Origin: a virus
Direction: 5' to 3' (one strand)
Virus record (IMG/VR): IMGVR_UViG_3300042519_001398
Location: 1-22,229 of that record
Length of the DNA stretch: 22,229 bases
Position numbers and translations under genes: made by a program. The notes under the pieces are model-generated. The model had not been told where the DNA came from and did no database searches. It worked only from the letters and a program-made list of their open reading frames with translations. Below are positions 14,426-20,713 of the stretch, one piece after another (position 1 is the stretch's first letter; the number at the start of each line of letters is the position of its first letter).

Positions 14426-15175
14426 TCAGATCAATGACGAGGTGTCATTGTCTGTTTGCTCATAGCGTCGGCAACTAAAGCAGAAGCCTGCCTTAGGTGC
14501 CTTGTCTATGACTTTCTCCCAACCCACCAGCTCAGCAGCATCGATCATCGATTCGAGCTGTGCCAGTGATTCGAGAGCAAGATTTTGGTTATAACGTAGA
14601 AGTACTACTTGAGCTTCTTCTAGTTTTCCTTCGCGTGGTAAAAATGTTAGTGATACGTGCGTAACGTTGTAGCCCTTCTGCACCCATCCGTAGCCGTACA
14701 ACATTGCTTGTACTCGGTACTGATCTTTGATCTTACCTCGGGCCGCATCTGCTAGAGCTGTCTTACCAACAACCTTCCAATCATTTACAACTCCGGTCCA
14801 ACCAGCGTTGCCGGTCGATGCGTACATGTCGCATGATCCTGAGAGTTCAAGATTCTTGTAGCTGTGTACGTGCAAACGATTCTCAAGTAAGTAATCAAGT
14901 GGCCAGCGCTCGCGAAAGCCGTGCTCAAGTGCATCATGTACTGCCGTACCAATAAACGGATACCATGCACCATCAGGATTGCGAGGTGTAAGTGCGAGCT
15001 TGCGAGCGATGCACTTCTTGCAGTCCATGCCAACTTCGCTGATACCAATTTGGATCTGCTTAGATCTCTCAGAAATAAATAGCTCTGGGATTCTTCTCAT
15101 CCATGTATGTGCAGTCTCGATTGCTTTTGCATCGGTACTGTCTTCAACACTGTCAATCAGTTTTACTGTTGCCAA
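14426..15175 (-). CDS. Cas4/RecB-like PD-(D/E)XK exonuclease with cysteine pairs
   Basis: 249 residues from a TTG at 15175, six bases after AGAGGAGG; no ATG is better placed. The nuclease core shows H80 in G-T-A-V-H-D-A-L-E, D116 in G-S-C-D-M, D132-W-K134 in V-V-N-D-W-K, and Q152/Q156 in the Q-Y-R-V-Q-A-M-L-Y motif of RecB-family enzymes. C52-x-x-C55 near the N-terminus and C232-x-x-C235 near the C-terminus could hold an Fe-S cluster or zinc, as in Cas4 and AddB. The expected activity is 5' end resection for recombination, with the downstream SSB-like protein as partner. No CRISPR array or other cas gene is present. Confidence 0.86.
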   Translation of the reverse strand: MATVKLIDSVEDSTDAKAIETAHTWMRRIPELFISERSKQIQIGISEVGMDCKKCIARKLALTPRNPDGAWYPFIGTAVHDALEHGFRERWPLDYLLENRLHVHSYKNLELSGSCDMYASTGNAGWTGVVNDWKVVGKTALADAARGKIKDQYRVQAMLYGYGWVQKGYNVTHVSLTFLPREGKLEEAQVVLLRYNQNLALESLAQLESMIDAAELVGWEKVIDKAPKAGFCFSCRRYEQTDNDTSSLI

Positions 15176-16667
15176 GTGGGGCCTCCTCTAATCTGCCAGT
15201 CAAGTGCTGGACTACTTTACGACTGAAGTCTACTCCTCTAGCTCCATCTAGCAAGGAGCGAGTGGTTAGTCGGCGTGTCGTGGACACCTCAGCTATGGCT
15301 GTGTCGATCGTGGCCCGAGATAGCAGGTGCCAAATAGACACCTTGTGCATGTTAGAGGCACGGTGTACTCGGTCCTCAATCTGTTCTAGCTTGTCTGGGT
15401 CATATGGTAGGTCAATCATTATCAAATCGTCAGCCGTGTCAAGCGTGATACCAACACCCATAGATCCGGATAGCAAGACAACCCTGAGTGGGTCGTTCGG
15501 GTCTTGAAACCTTCGCTGTACGTCTGCTCGTTGTGTTGCGCTGAGATCACCGGTGAGCAACTCAGCGTGGACATTATGCTCAGCTAACTTGCGCTGAAAC
15601 CATTTCAATGTCTTGACGTATTGCGATGCAAGTACAACCTTGCCGTTGAGTCCTAGATCCTCCATGTAGCCACGCTCAGCCATCCATTCCAATAACCAAT
15701 CGAGCTTGCTTGATTCTTCTCCTGCATATGTTGCAAGTTGTCTAGCAATAGTTGAAAACACTAGCAACGATGTCGGTGATTCATCATTCATCGCTTCTGA
15801 CTGTGCCTTTCTATATTCTTCTCGATGTGCCTTGCTAAGTGGTAGCTCAATAAAGTGATAAGACTTTGGTGGTAGCTCCGGTAGCACTTCTTCTTTGGTG
15901 CGTCTAATCATTAGAACTTTGTCAAGCTGTGCCCAATCATAAGGTCGCTTGAGTGTGCCAATCTTTTTTACTGTGCGCGTGCGAGAGATCTTCTGGTCGT
16001 ACACGTTGAACTTATCTTCCAACCAACCCCAGTGCGAACTAGGTAGGTGCGATGGTGCCATAAATTTCATCGTGCCGTATCGGTACTCAAGCTTGCCTCG
16101 GTCAGGCGTACCTGAGATTGCTATCTTGAATGCGGTAGCGTTGTCGTGCACTTTTAGTTTGCTAAGTCCACGCCAGAAGTTGGTAGTCGTGTTGGGCTTC
16201 ACTACTGGCAATACTAAGTGAGACTCATCAATCGCAATTGCACTCCAGTAAGGATCTTGCAGTGCAGGGATCTTTGCGCCCTTCTTGGTATGTGCTAGTG
16301 CGTCGTGGTTAGCTACAACAATTATCGGTTGGGTACCCTCGTCGGCGAGTGCCGAACTTAGTCTCTCCTGCTTCTTTGCGCTGGAGCCACTGGATAAATC
16401 GATAACCTGAACGTTCGGGTAGCGGGGCATCACAAACCGTTCTATCGTGTCGATCCACGCCGTCCTTGCATTCACAACTGGTGTGAGTATAAGTATCGCG
16501 TTGCTGTCGTTCGGGTTGTATAGATCCGCTAGCTCGAATGACGCCAGCACCTCTAGTGTCTTCCCCAGCCCGGGCTGATCTGCTAATAGTATCTTGCGTT
16601 GCTTTTCCATCCGCGTCGCGGCTTCTCTTTGATAAGGGTAAAGTACTTCCTGATAAATCGATTCCAA
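15153..16667 (-). CDS. SNF2-family DEAD/H helicase-like ATPase
   Basis: 504 residues from a TTG at 16667, preceded by GGAG with a 7-base spacer; the frame has a stop shortly upstream and no ATG. Motif Q/I: L-Y-P-Y-Q-R-E-A and D30-Q-P-G-L-G-K-T37. Motif II: D147-E-S-H150. The C-terminal RecA lobe has L-S-G-S-M-G-V-G-I-T-L and I-E-D-R-V-H-R-A, motifs V and VI. Phage SNF2-like enzymes of this size track on dsDNA and are common beside RecB/Cas4-like nucleases and SSBs. The 3' end overlaps the nuclease gene by 23 bp. The first 359 bp are shared, in another frame, with the gene at 16309-16863. Confidence 0.93.
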   Translation of the reverse strand: MESIYQEVLYPYQREAATRMEKQRKILLADQPGLGKTLEVLASFELADLYNPNDSNAILILTPVVNARTAWIDTIERFVMPRYPNVQVIDLSSGSSAKKQERLSSALADEGTQPIIVVANHDALAHTKKGAKIPALQDPYWSAIAIDESHLVLPVVKPNTTTNFWRGLSKLKVHDNATAFKIAISGTPDRGKLEYRYGTMKFMAPSHLPSSHWGWLEDKFNVYDQKISRTRTVKKIGTLKRPYDWAQLDKVLMIRRTKEEVLPELPPKSYHFIELPLSKAHREEYRKAQSEAMNDESPTSLLVFSTIARQLATYAGEESSKLDWLLEWMAERGYMEDLGLNGKVVLASQYVKTLKWFQRKLAEHNVHAELLTGDLSATQRADVQRRFQDPNDPLRVVLLSGSMGVGITLDTADDLIMIDLPYDPDKLEQIEDRVHRASNMHKVSIWHLLSRATIDTAIAEVSTTRRLTTRSLLDGARGVDFSRKVVQHLTGRLEEAPLGNSKTD

Positions 16668-16863
16668 AATCTCTCTCCAATTTCGATTCGTATGAGTCTG
16701 CTATGTCTTTTGATAGGTATGTCAGTGTCTGAATATATTTGTCATGTGTCATGTCTTTGGTACCTCGAGCCGATTCAAAAAAATCAAGCGCATCCATCAG
16801 TCCAAAGATCCAAGCGTCGTGCTCTTTGTCGGTATCTAAATACCTTGGTTCTAAGTTAGGCAT
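16309..16863 (-). CDS. Small acidic N-domain protein overlapping the helicase gene
   Basis: 184 residues from ATG 16863, with GGAG five bases upstream and an 8-bp overlap with the whiB stop, so it is probably translated. Residues 1-65 look like a genuine acidic helical domain (D-A-W-I-F-G-L-M-D-A-L-D-F-F-E). From about residue 66 on, the frame runs inside the 5' 359 bp of the helicase gene, and the translation turns into an Arg/Ser/Asp-rich, disordered-looking tail with scattered cysteines. The tail may be non-functional read-out. I found no family for the N-terminal part. A fusion with the helicase by frameshifting is not supported. Confidence 0.6.
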   Translation of the reverse strand: MPNLEPRYLDTDKEHDAWIFGLMDALDFFESARGTKDMTHDKYIQTLTYLSKDIADSYESKLERDFGIDLSGSTLPLSKRSRDADGKATQDTISRSARAGEDTRGAGVIRASGSIQPERQQRDTYTHTSCECKDGVDRHDRTVCDAPLPERSGYRFIQWLQRKEAGETKFGTRRRGYPTDNCCS

Positions 16864-17158
16864 TCTTACTCCATATCTCTTTACGATCGTTGTAGCTCAT
16901 GCCACCCCATATGCCATCTTCTTCTCGATGTCTGATTGCATATGTTGCGCACATCTTTAGTACTGGACACTTCTGGCATGCTTTCTTTGCCATCTTTGCA
17001 TCCATTGCAGCTGTTCCGGTGCCTCCCTCAGGGAAGTATAGGTCCGGTGCTTGTCTGCAAGGTATTTGCCCTGCTACATCATCAATTGCATTGTTCAGGT
17101 CGAGCCATTCGCGCATCTGTTGATTGACGCTGTAGTTCCTAGCTTTCTGTACTCCCAT
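16856..17158 (-). CDS. WhiB-family Fe-S transcription regulator
   Basis: 100 residues from ATG 17158; an ATG three codons upstream (17167) has a ribosome-binding site directly against it and is less likely. The four cluster cysteines are present (C34 in I-P-C-R, C61-x-x-C64 and C70 in A-C-Q-K-C-P-V-L-K-M-C), and the G-I-W-G-G-M turn follows with a basic end (N-D-R-K-E-I-W). WhiB proteins bind a [4Fe-4S] cluster and contact domain 4 of the primary sigma factor; they are confined to Actinobacteria and their phages. A phage copy in the early region would be expected to redirect or block host transcription, as shown for WhiB of mycobacteriophage TM4. It is coupled to the next gene by an 8-bp overlap. 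Confidence 0.95.
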   Translation of the reverse strand: MGVQKARNYSVNQQMREWLDLNNAIDDVAGQIPCRQAPDLYFPEGGTGTAAMDAKMAKKACQKCPVLKMCATYAIRHREEDGIWGGMSYNDRKEIWSKNA

Positions 17159-17357
17159 TTTCTTCATCCTCTTTCTTTAGCCATGTGTAATATTCATCTG
17201 GTAGGTATTCGTTGGGTCTACCGTAGTAAGATCCTTCGATGGTCGCGCAGAACAAACATAAGATCTGGTCGCGATGTATAACGGTGTCTTCGCCTTTGAT
17301 TATTTGATCGCAGGACATGCATAGATAGTTTTCATTCTTGTGAGTCAAAGTACTCAT
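17139..17357 (-). CDS. Small zinc-ribbon protein
   Basis: 72 residues with the start taken at ATG 17357 (M-S-T-L-T-H-K-N); an upstream in-frame ATG at 17399 lies inside the previous gene. Two CxxC pairs (C-M-S-C and C-L-F-C) are about 20 residues apart with a G-E-D-T-V-I-H segment between, a typical zinc-ribbon. The C-terminal end is acidic. AAGGA lies about 11 bases before the start. It overlaps the upstream gene by 26 bp and whiB by 20 bp. Function unknown; small zinc-ribbons in phage early regions often bind host transcription or repair proteins. Confidence 0.68.
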   Translation of the reverse strand: MSTLTHKNENYLCMSCDQIIKGEDTVIHRDQILCLFCATIEGSYYGRPNEYLPDEYYTWLKKEDEENGSTES

Positions 17358-17499
17358 CAGCTTTCTGTTCCTTGTATGCCTCGTAGAGTGCATCTTCATC
17401 CGGCCCTAGGCTTCCTTCTTGGCCGTAGTTGCATTCTTCAGCATCGATGCAGTCATCAACAGTGTCGCCACAGTACTCGCATGTTTCTTTTTCAGTCAT
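17332..17499 (-). CDS. Very small acidic zinc-knuckle-type protein
   Basis: 55 residues with the start taken at ATG 17499 (M-T-E-K-E-T), which overlaps the end of the 47-residue gene by 8 bp; the in-frame ATG at 17556 is inside that gene. The N-terminus has C-E-Y-C-G-D-T-V-D-D-C and a later Cys, possibly one metal site. The rest is strongly acidic (D-E-D-A-L-Y-E-A). Acidic small proteins of this type can mimic DNA, but nothing here proves it. Function unknown. Confidence 0.6.
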   Translation of the reverse strand: MTEKETCEYCGDTVDDCIDAEECNYGQEGSLGPDEDALYEAYKEQKADEYFDSQE

Positions 17500-17635
17500 T
17501 GCTCTCTTCTTTCTTTTCTTGTTTGACGCATTCGCACACGCTAATGCGCTTGCCACACTTCTGGCATGGTGCTATGTAGATATCATCAACATAGCGTAGT
17601 GATCCTTCACTTTCTTTTATCCAAACGTAAGTCAT
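17492..17635 (-). CDS. 47-residue zinc-binding-type microprotein
   Basis: ATG at 17635 with AGGAAG upstream and an ATGA overlap with the previous stop, ending TGA at 17494-17492. The protein begins MTYVWIKESEGSLRYVDD, then has C-Q-K-C-G-K-R-I-S-V-C-E-C, a compact four-cysteine site, and a charged K-K-E-E-S-N-D tail. It fills what would otherwise be a gap between the two neighbouring genes, and both junctions overlap by 4-8 bp. This tight packing and the ribosome-binding site make it a credible gene although it is short. Function unknown. Confidence 0.72.
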   Translation of the reverse strand: MTYVWIKESEGSLRYVDDIYIAPCQKCGKRISVCECVKQEKKEESND

Positions 17636-17871
17636 CTTATCTTCCTATCTTCAAACGGGTCATATTCTTTTGCCGGTATGTCAGCAACCGTAAAGCCAAT
17701 TGATCTTTCTAACTCTCCGGTGCTACCATGCAAGGCTTGGATCTCTTTCTCAGCTGGGTTGCAACTGTGGTTAGATCTCCATGCCTTGATCGATGCGAGC
17801 GCGTTAGGGAGAGGTGCGTCGGTGATTTCCATCTCAGCCCCACAACTACACTTCTCCCTAACGCTTGGCAT
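17632..17871 (-). CDS. Small CxC...HxxC protein
   Basis: 79 residues from ATG 17871, overlapping the previous stop by one base (TGATG). The N-terminus C-S-C-G-A-E-M-E-I and the later W-R-S-N-H-S-C give a probable Cys3His metal site, a pattern seen in many small actinophage proteins. The C-terminal half is acidic/basic mixed and probably flexible, ending D-R-K-I-R, where the codons double as the ribosome-binding site of the next gene. No own ribosome-binding site is clear, so translation is probably coupled. Confidence 0.7.
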   Translation of the reverse strand: MPSVREKCSCGAEMEITDAPLPNALASIKAWRSNHSCNPAEKEIQALHGSTGELERSIGFTVADIPAKEYDPFEDRKIR

Positions 17872-18245
17872 CAGTGAACCGTCAATCGAGTCTTGTTGAT
17901 TCGTTTGTATAGTTCAGGGTACTCAGCTATCGGGAATGTTTCTTTCACCGTGTCGGTGATCAGCGATGTCTCGCGCCACCTTGCGATGCTTGCAACCCTC
18001 GCGCCGTGAATGTGTAGCTCATCGTTGCTACCAATCATGTCCTTGATAATGGCGTCAACTTCTTTGAGCTCATCCTCAAGGCGTTTCTTGGCATCGTAAA
18101 GCGAGCTACGCTTGGCAAGTAGTTCATTCGCTAGCGTTAGATCTGCTGGCTCAGCTACCTTTACCTTAGCCTTAGACTCCTTAGGCTTGCTAACTAACTT
18201 GGACTTGGCCTCGTCAATTAGATCTCTAGTAGTCGTTGTTTCCAT
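17871..18245 (-). CDS. Hypothetical protein with coiled coil
   Basis: 124 residues from ATG 18245 behind GAGGAATC. Residues about 35-70 are heptad-like and charged (A-K-R-S-S-L-Y-D-A-K-K-R-L-E-D-E-L-K-E-V), a likely coiled coil. The C-terminal half contains L-H-I-H-G-A-R-V-A-S-I-A-R-W-R and P-E-L-Y-K-R-I-N-K-T-R-L-T-V-H. Phage proteins with such a coiled-coil plus short beta module often sit near recombination exonucleases, but I do not recognise a defined family. It overlaps the previous gene by 28 bp. Confidence 0.72.
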   Translation of the reverse strand: METTTTRDLIDEAKSKLVSKPKESKAKVKVAEPADLTLANELLAKRSSLYDAKKRLEDELKEVDAIIKDMIGSNDELHIHGARVASIARWRETSLITDTVKETFPIAEYPELYKRINKTRLTVH

Positions 18246-18616
18246 GATTCCTCTTCTTTGTCATATTCATGTATTACCGGTGCGTACTCAGGTAGGTCAG
18301 TTATAAATTGAGCTATCCGAGCTGGTACCTTGTCTCTAGTTATAAAGTCAAGGGCTACCCATTCATCATAGTCGGTGAGTGGGTAATTGTTGATATACAG
18401 GTCATCAAGTAGGTACTCGATCTCTGCAATGTCTTCTGGTGCGGTGAATGTAATGCTGTGATATTTACTGCTGTTGGTCTGGATGTTGCTAGTTCCAAAC
18501 GATCCTGCGAAACTCAGCTCATAAGCCGTGAGCGTTATGCTTCCATCCGCCTGCGACCAAACGTTGAAGTCATAAGCTGACTCCAAGCCGAGCTCTCTAA
18601 TTAGTTGCTTGTTCAT
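18218..18616 (-). CDS. Hypothetical acidic protein
   Basis: 132 residues. The start is taken at ATG 18616, directly after GAGGAAGAAT; an in-frame ATG at 18628 would overlap that site. Sequence is mixed alpha/beta: F-N-V-W-S-Q-A-D-G-S-I-T-L, then acidic (I-A-E-I-E-Y-L-L-D-D-L). No cysteine motif, membrane segment or recognisable fold. It overlaps the gene before it by 20 bp and the one after by 28 bp, in keeping with the tightly packed early operon. Confidence 0.7.
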   Translation of the reverse strand: MNKQLIRELGLESAYDFNVWSQADGSITLTAYELSFAGSFGTSNIQTNSSKYHSITFTAPEDIAEIEYLLDDLYINNYPLTDYDEWVALDFITRDKVPARIAQFITDLPEYAPVIHEYDKEEESWKQRLLEI

Positions 18617-18872
18617 ATTCTTCCTCATCTCTGTAGTCTTCGTGCCATAGATCTTTCGCTAGGCACCATGGGTGGTAGAAACCGAGCTCATATCTATCCC
18701 TGACTTCTGCATCAAGGTAAATATCTTTTTCGCAACTCTCGCATTCATAGCCCGAGCATTGAGCGCAGGCCCATCCATCATCGTATCCAATACGGTTCAC
18801 AAACCTGCCGTATCCGAACGCTGTACTCTCTCCACAATGTGCGCATGGATCGATAATTATTTTCTTGGTCAT
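18597..18872 (-). CDS. Small multi-CxxC zinc-finger-like protein
   Basis: 91 residues from ATG 18872 behind GAGGAGGAATC, one of the strongest ribosome-binding sites here. CAHC, CAQC, CESC and a later W-C-L give at least two metal sites, arranged like a LIM- or RING-type double zinc-ribbon. The last 20 residues are acidic. Function unknown; with four cysteine pairs in 91 residues it is most likely a protein- or nucleic-acid-binding adaptor. Confidence 0.76.
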   Translation of the reverse strand: MTKKIIIDPCAHCGESTAFGYGRFVNRIGYDDGWACAQCSGYECESCEKDIYLDAEVRDRYELGFYHPWCLAKDLWHEDYRDEEEYEQATN

Positions 18873-18882
18873 GATTCCTCCT

Positions 18883-19185
18883 CTATTTTATTCTCTGTAT
18901 TACTTGCTCATCTGGTTCGCTATCAAGCGTGATTCTCCAGAACTCCGGTTCCTCAAGGCTAGCTAAACTCAGATCGCTTGCCTCATGGATGACGTAAAGG
19001 TAATTACCAAACACGCCAGTGAAATAGCCGTGGTACTCAGCAATTTGCAACAAGCTCAGCATCGAGTTGTCGGTGCCAAAGTGCCGAGTCATTTTCTTTA
19101 TTGCTTTTTTTAGTGATCTCTCAGTGGTGCTAGATAGCTTTACTGTTATTACTTCTGGTGCTATCCGTGGGTCAAAACCTCTCAT
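18883..19185 (-). CDS. Hypothetical protein
   Basis: 100 residues from ATG 19185 with GAGGAGG eight bases upstream. The N-terminal half is basic and helical (T-E-R-S-L-K-K-A-I-K-K-M-T-R-H-F), the C-terminal half acidic with aromatic residues (Y-F-T-G-V-F-G-N-Y-L-Y-V-I). I do not recognise a family. No cysteines or membrane segment. Ten bases separate it from the next gene, and 24 from the one before. Confidence 0.7.
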   Translation of the reverse strand: MRGFDPRIAPEVITVKLSSTTERSLKKAIKKMTRHFGTDNSMLSLLQIAEYHGYFTGVFGNYLYVIHEASDLSLASLEEPEFWRITLDSEPDEQVIQRIK

Positions 19186-19209
19186 GTTTTCCTCCTCTTG
19201 CTCATTCTT

Positions 19210-19449
19210 TCAGTTGGTAGTATCACTTGTCAAGTATTTTATTAGCGTGTCTTGGTCCATGCCTCCGGTGAGTCCCTTGCGATCAGGATACTCGACGACG
19301 ATCGCATAGCGTCCCTTGTGAGTCTTGCTGGGTTGGATGTAGAGCTCAACATCAGGCTTGCGATACTTGGATACCCCAGCCGTGCTGTTGATCTCCTGCC
19401 ATCCGGTCTTGGATAGCGCTTCAATGAGTCTCTGGGTCAACTTAGCCAT
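19210..19449 (-). CDS. Hypothetical small protein
   Basis: 79 residues from ATG 19449, overlapping the stop of the HTH gene by one base (TAATG), with GGAC just upstream. The pattern is strand-rich: W-Q-E-I-N-S-T-A-G-V-S-K-Y-R-K-P-D-V-E-L-Y-I-Q and Y-A-I-V-V-E-Y-P-D-R. The Y-A-I-V-V-E-Y end resembles small dsRBD- or toxin-like folds in layout only. It is the partner gene of the HTH protein in an apparent two-gene module; a toxin-antitoxin link is possible but not supported by any motif. Confidence 0.68.
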   Translation of the reverse strand: MAKLTQRLIEALSKTGWQEINSTAGVSKYRKPDVELYIQPSKTHKGRYAIVVEYPDRKGLTGGMDQDTLIKYLTSDTTN

Positions 19450-20054
19450 TAGTCCAACTTACTTGGTGGCACTTCGCCGACCGGTAGCTCGATGATCTCT
19501 TGATCAGTGATCTCATGGCCTCTGACTTGTGCTACTGCCTTGCGCATCGCGAAAGTAATGCTAGGCCAGAATCTTAGGGGATCCTCAGCTCGCATCTTAT
19601 AGAATGCAGACTTAGGGTAGAGCTCATCCAGATCTTCGCCGGTGCTAAGTTTCCATAGCTCAACTTGCCACTTGCGCGTGTCTCCATATGGATCTTTCCA
19701 TCCAGATTGATCAGTGAACCATGTATACCATTTTGTCCAAGCGTTGCGCGTAGTGATCTTCGAGAGCTCGTCTAAGTACTCCTTGCGCTGTCCAACTGCA
19801 GACTCGTTCACTAGCGGTGTCGCGATTGACTCAGGGCCTCCGATATATTCCCATTCTGATCCGCCGTTGATCTCAATGTAAGCATCAACATCAGACTTGC
19901 GATACCAACTCGTGCCTCCCTGCCTAACGAATTTGATCGGGGATGTCTCTGGTTTGGTCCTCTGGTTGCGTAGCTGGTTCATGGTGAAGCCGGTCAGATC
20001 CGAGACTTCTCTCGATGTCAAAAGCTCACCGTATTTGGGGTGATAGGTGCTCAA
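19449..20054 (-). CDS. AlpA/excisionase-like HTH protein with C-terminal extension
   Basis: 201 residues from a TTG at 20054, five bases after AAGGAG. Residues 10-60 match an HTH_17/excisionase-type winged helix: L-L-T-S-R-E-V-S-D-L-T-G-F-T, then S-W-Y-R-K-S-D-V-D-A-Y-I. Such domains occur in Xis, AlpA and small phage regulators. The remaining 140 residues are Trp-rich (W-T-K-W-Y-T-W-F) with no known fold. It is the first gene of the long minus-strand early unit, directly behind a promoter and a repeat (TAGTAGGTAAGTAG) that could be its own binding site. Regulator is the most likely role; no integrase is present. Confidence 0.76.
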   Translation of the reverse strand: MSTYHPKYGELLTSREVSDLTGFTMNQLRNQRTKPETSPIKFVRQGGTSWYRKSDVDAYIEINGGSEWEYIGGPESIATPLVNESAVGQRKEYLDELSKITTRNAWTKWYTWFTDQSGWKDPYGDTRKWQVELWKLSTGEDLDELYPKSAFYKMRAEDPLRFWPSITFAMRKAVAQVRGHEITDQEIIELPVGEVPPSKLD

Positions 20055-20066
20055 TGTGTCTCCTTG

Positions 20067-20109
20067 TAGTAGGTAAGTAGATTGTATTACAGATCTACAG
20101 AATGATTAT
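20067..20109 (-). promoter_or_regulatory. Promoter and possible operator of the long early unit
   Basis: On the minus strand TACAAT (20086-20081) is a good -10; a weak -35 (ATAATC, 20109-20104) is 17 bp upstream. The predicted start near 20074 gives a 20-base leader containing the AAGGAG of the TTG start at 20054. TAGTAGGTAAGTAG (20067-20080, plus strand) overlaps the start site and shares GTAAGTAG with the inverted repeat at 20253-20260. Confidence 0.5.
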
Positions 20110-20158
20110 GATTTTGTAAGTTTAGCTGTTTTTTGGATTTTGTTTGAAAAAAACTGAG

Positions 20159-20188
20159 GTGTTTTGGCCTTTATTTTCCTCAAAACAC
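20159..20188. repeat. 8-bp inverted repeat in AT-rich spacer
   Basis: GTGTTTTG (20159-20166) and CAAAACAC (20181-20188) form a perfect 8-bp inverted repeat with a 14-base loop. AAAACACT recurs at 20182-20189 and 20213-20220. The surrounding 20100-20220 is A/T-rich and carries no gene. Confidence 0.6.
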
Positions 20189-20210
20189 TGTTTTCCAATT
20201 GAGCTCCTAA

Positions 20211-20267
20211 GAAAAACACTTACTACTTACTAATCTACTACTTAGCCGATTAGTAAGTAGTAAGTGT
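20211..20267 (-). terminator. Terminator with 20-bp perfect inverted repeat
   Basis: Arms 20216-20235 and 20248-20267 pair perfectly over 20 bp around a 12-base loop. On the minus strand the stem is followed at once by TTTTTC, a U-tract, so it should end transcription of the five-gene operon 33 bp after its last stop codon. Each arm is itself two tandem TAGTAAG/CTTACTA heptamers plus flank, an unusual internal structure that could also bind a protein. Confidence 0.7.
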
Positions 20268-20299
20268 CCGTATAGGGATGCTGGTTGGATTTGCATTAT

Positions 20300-20713
20300 T
20301 TATCCGTAGACGATCTCTCCGAATAGCCCAACTTGAATGATCACGTCGAGAGCTTCGTCGTTTATGTATCCATAATCAAGTCCCTCAGCAAGGTCCTGAG
20401 CAATACTCCTCCGGATCGCTTCGTTGACTTGGGTTGTTTTGTTCAATACGCGTTCGATACCCTCGATTATTGTATTGACGGTGATCAAGTACCATATGTC
20501 ATCCGCTAGGACTTCAAATTGGTACCAGTTGCGGTGCCCAGACTCATCCGGTAATCCGCGTTTTGCGTTTCTACTCGCTTCGCTCCAATAGGCAATAGCG
20601 CCTCCGTCATAAGCGGTGTCAACTAGGCTAATTAGGCTAGAGACCAACACTCCTTGACGGATCTTCAGTGCCACTGTATCGGTTGGGAATAGTACTCTTT
20701 GTGCTGTTTGCAT
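20300..20713 (-). CDS. Hypothetical protein, last gene of five-gene early operon
   Basis: 137 residues with the start taken at ATG 20713, seven bases after AGAGGAAAA; the frame stays open to 20884, but that extension runs through two other small genes and has no ribosome-binding site. It holds an A-Y-D-G-G-A-I-A-Y-W pattern near residue 35, resembling actinophage proteins with an EGG-xxYW motif, and a helical, hydrophobic second half (I-W-Y-L-I-T-V-N-T-I-I-E-G-I). Function unknown. TAA of the microprotein gene overlaps the ATG by one base. Confidence 0.74.
   Translation of the reverse strand: MQTAQRVLFPTDTVALKIRQGVLVSSLISLVDTAYDGGAIAYWSEASRNAKRGLPDESGHRNWYQFEVLADDIWYLITVNTIIEGIERVLNKTTQVNEAIRRSIAQDLAEGLDYGYINDEALDVIIQVGLFGEIVYG

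Noticed and set aside
14426-15175. CRISPR-Cas locus suggested by the Cas4-like nuclease
   Set aside because: No array and no other cas gene; Cas4-like nucleases are common recombination enzymes in phages.
15103-15507. Plus-strand 134-codon frame
   Set aside because: It is opposite the SNF2 and nuclease genes, has shadow-like composition and no ribosome-binding site.
16309-16863. Frameshift fusion between the small acidic protein and the SNF2 helicase
   Set aside because: The helicase has its own TTG with a good ribosome-binding site and an in-frame stop upstream; no slippery heptamer is visible at the frame change.
19210-20054. Toxin-antitoxin pair
   Set aside because: Two coupled small genes with an HTH fit the layout, but no toxin motif is visible and the HTH gene comes first with a long extra domain.
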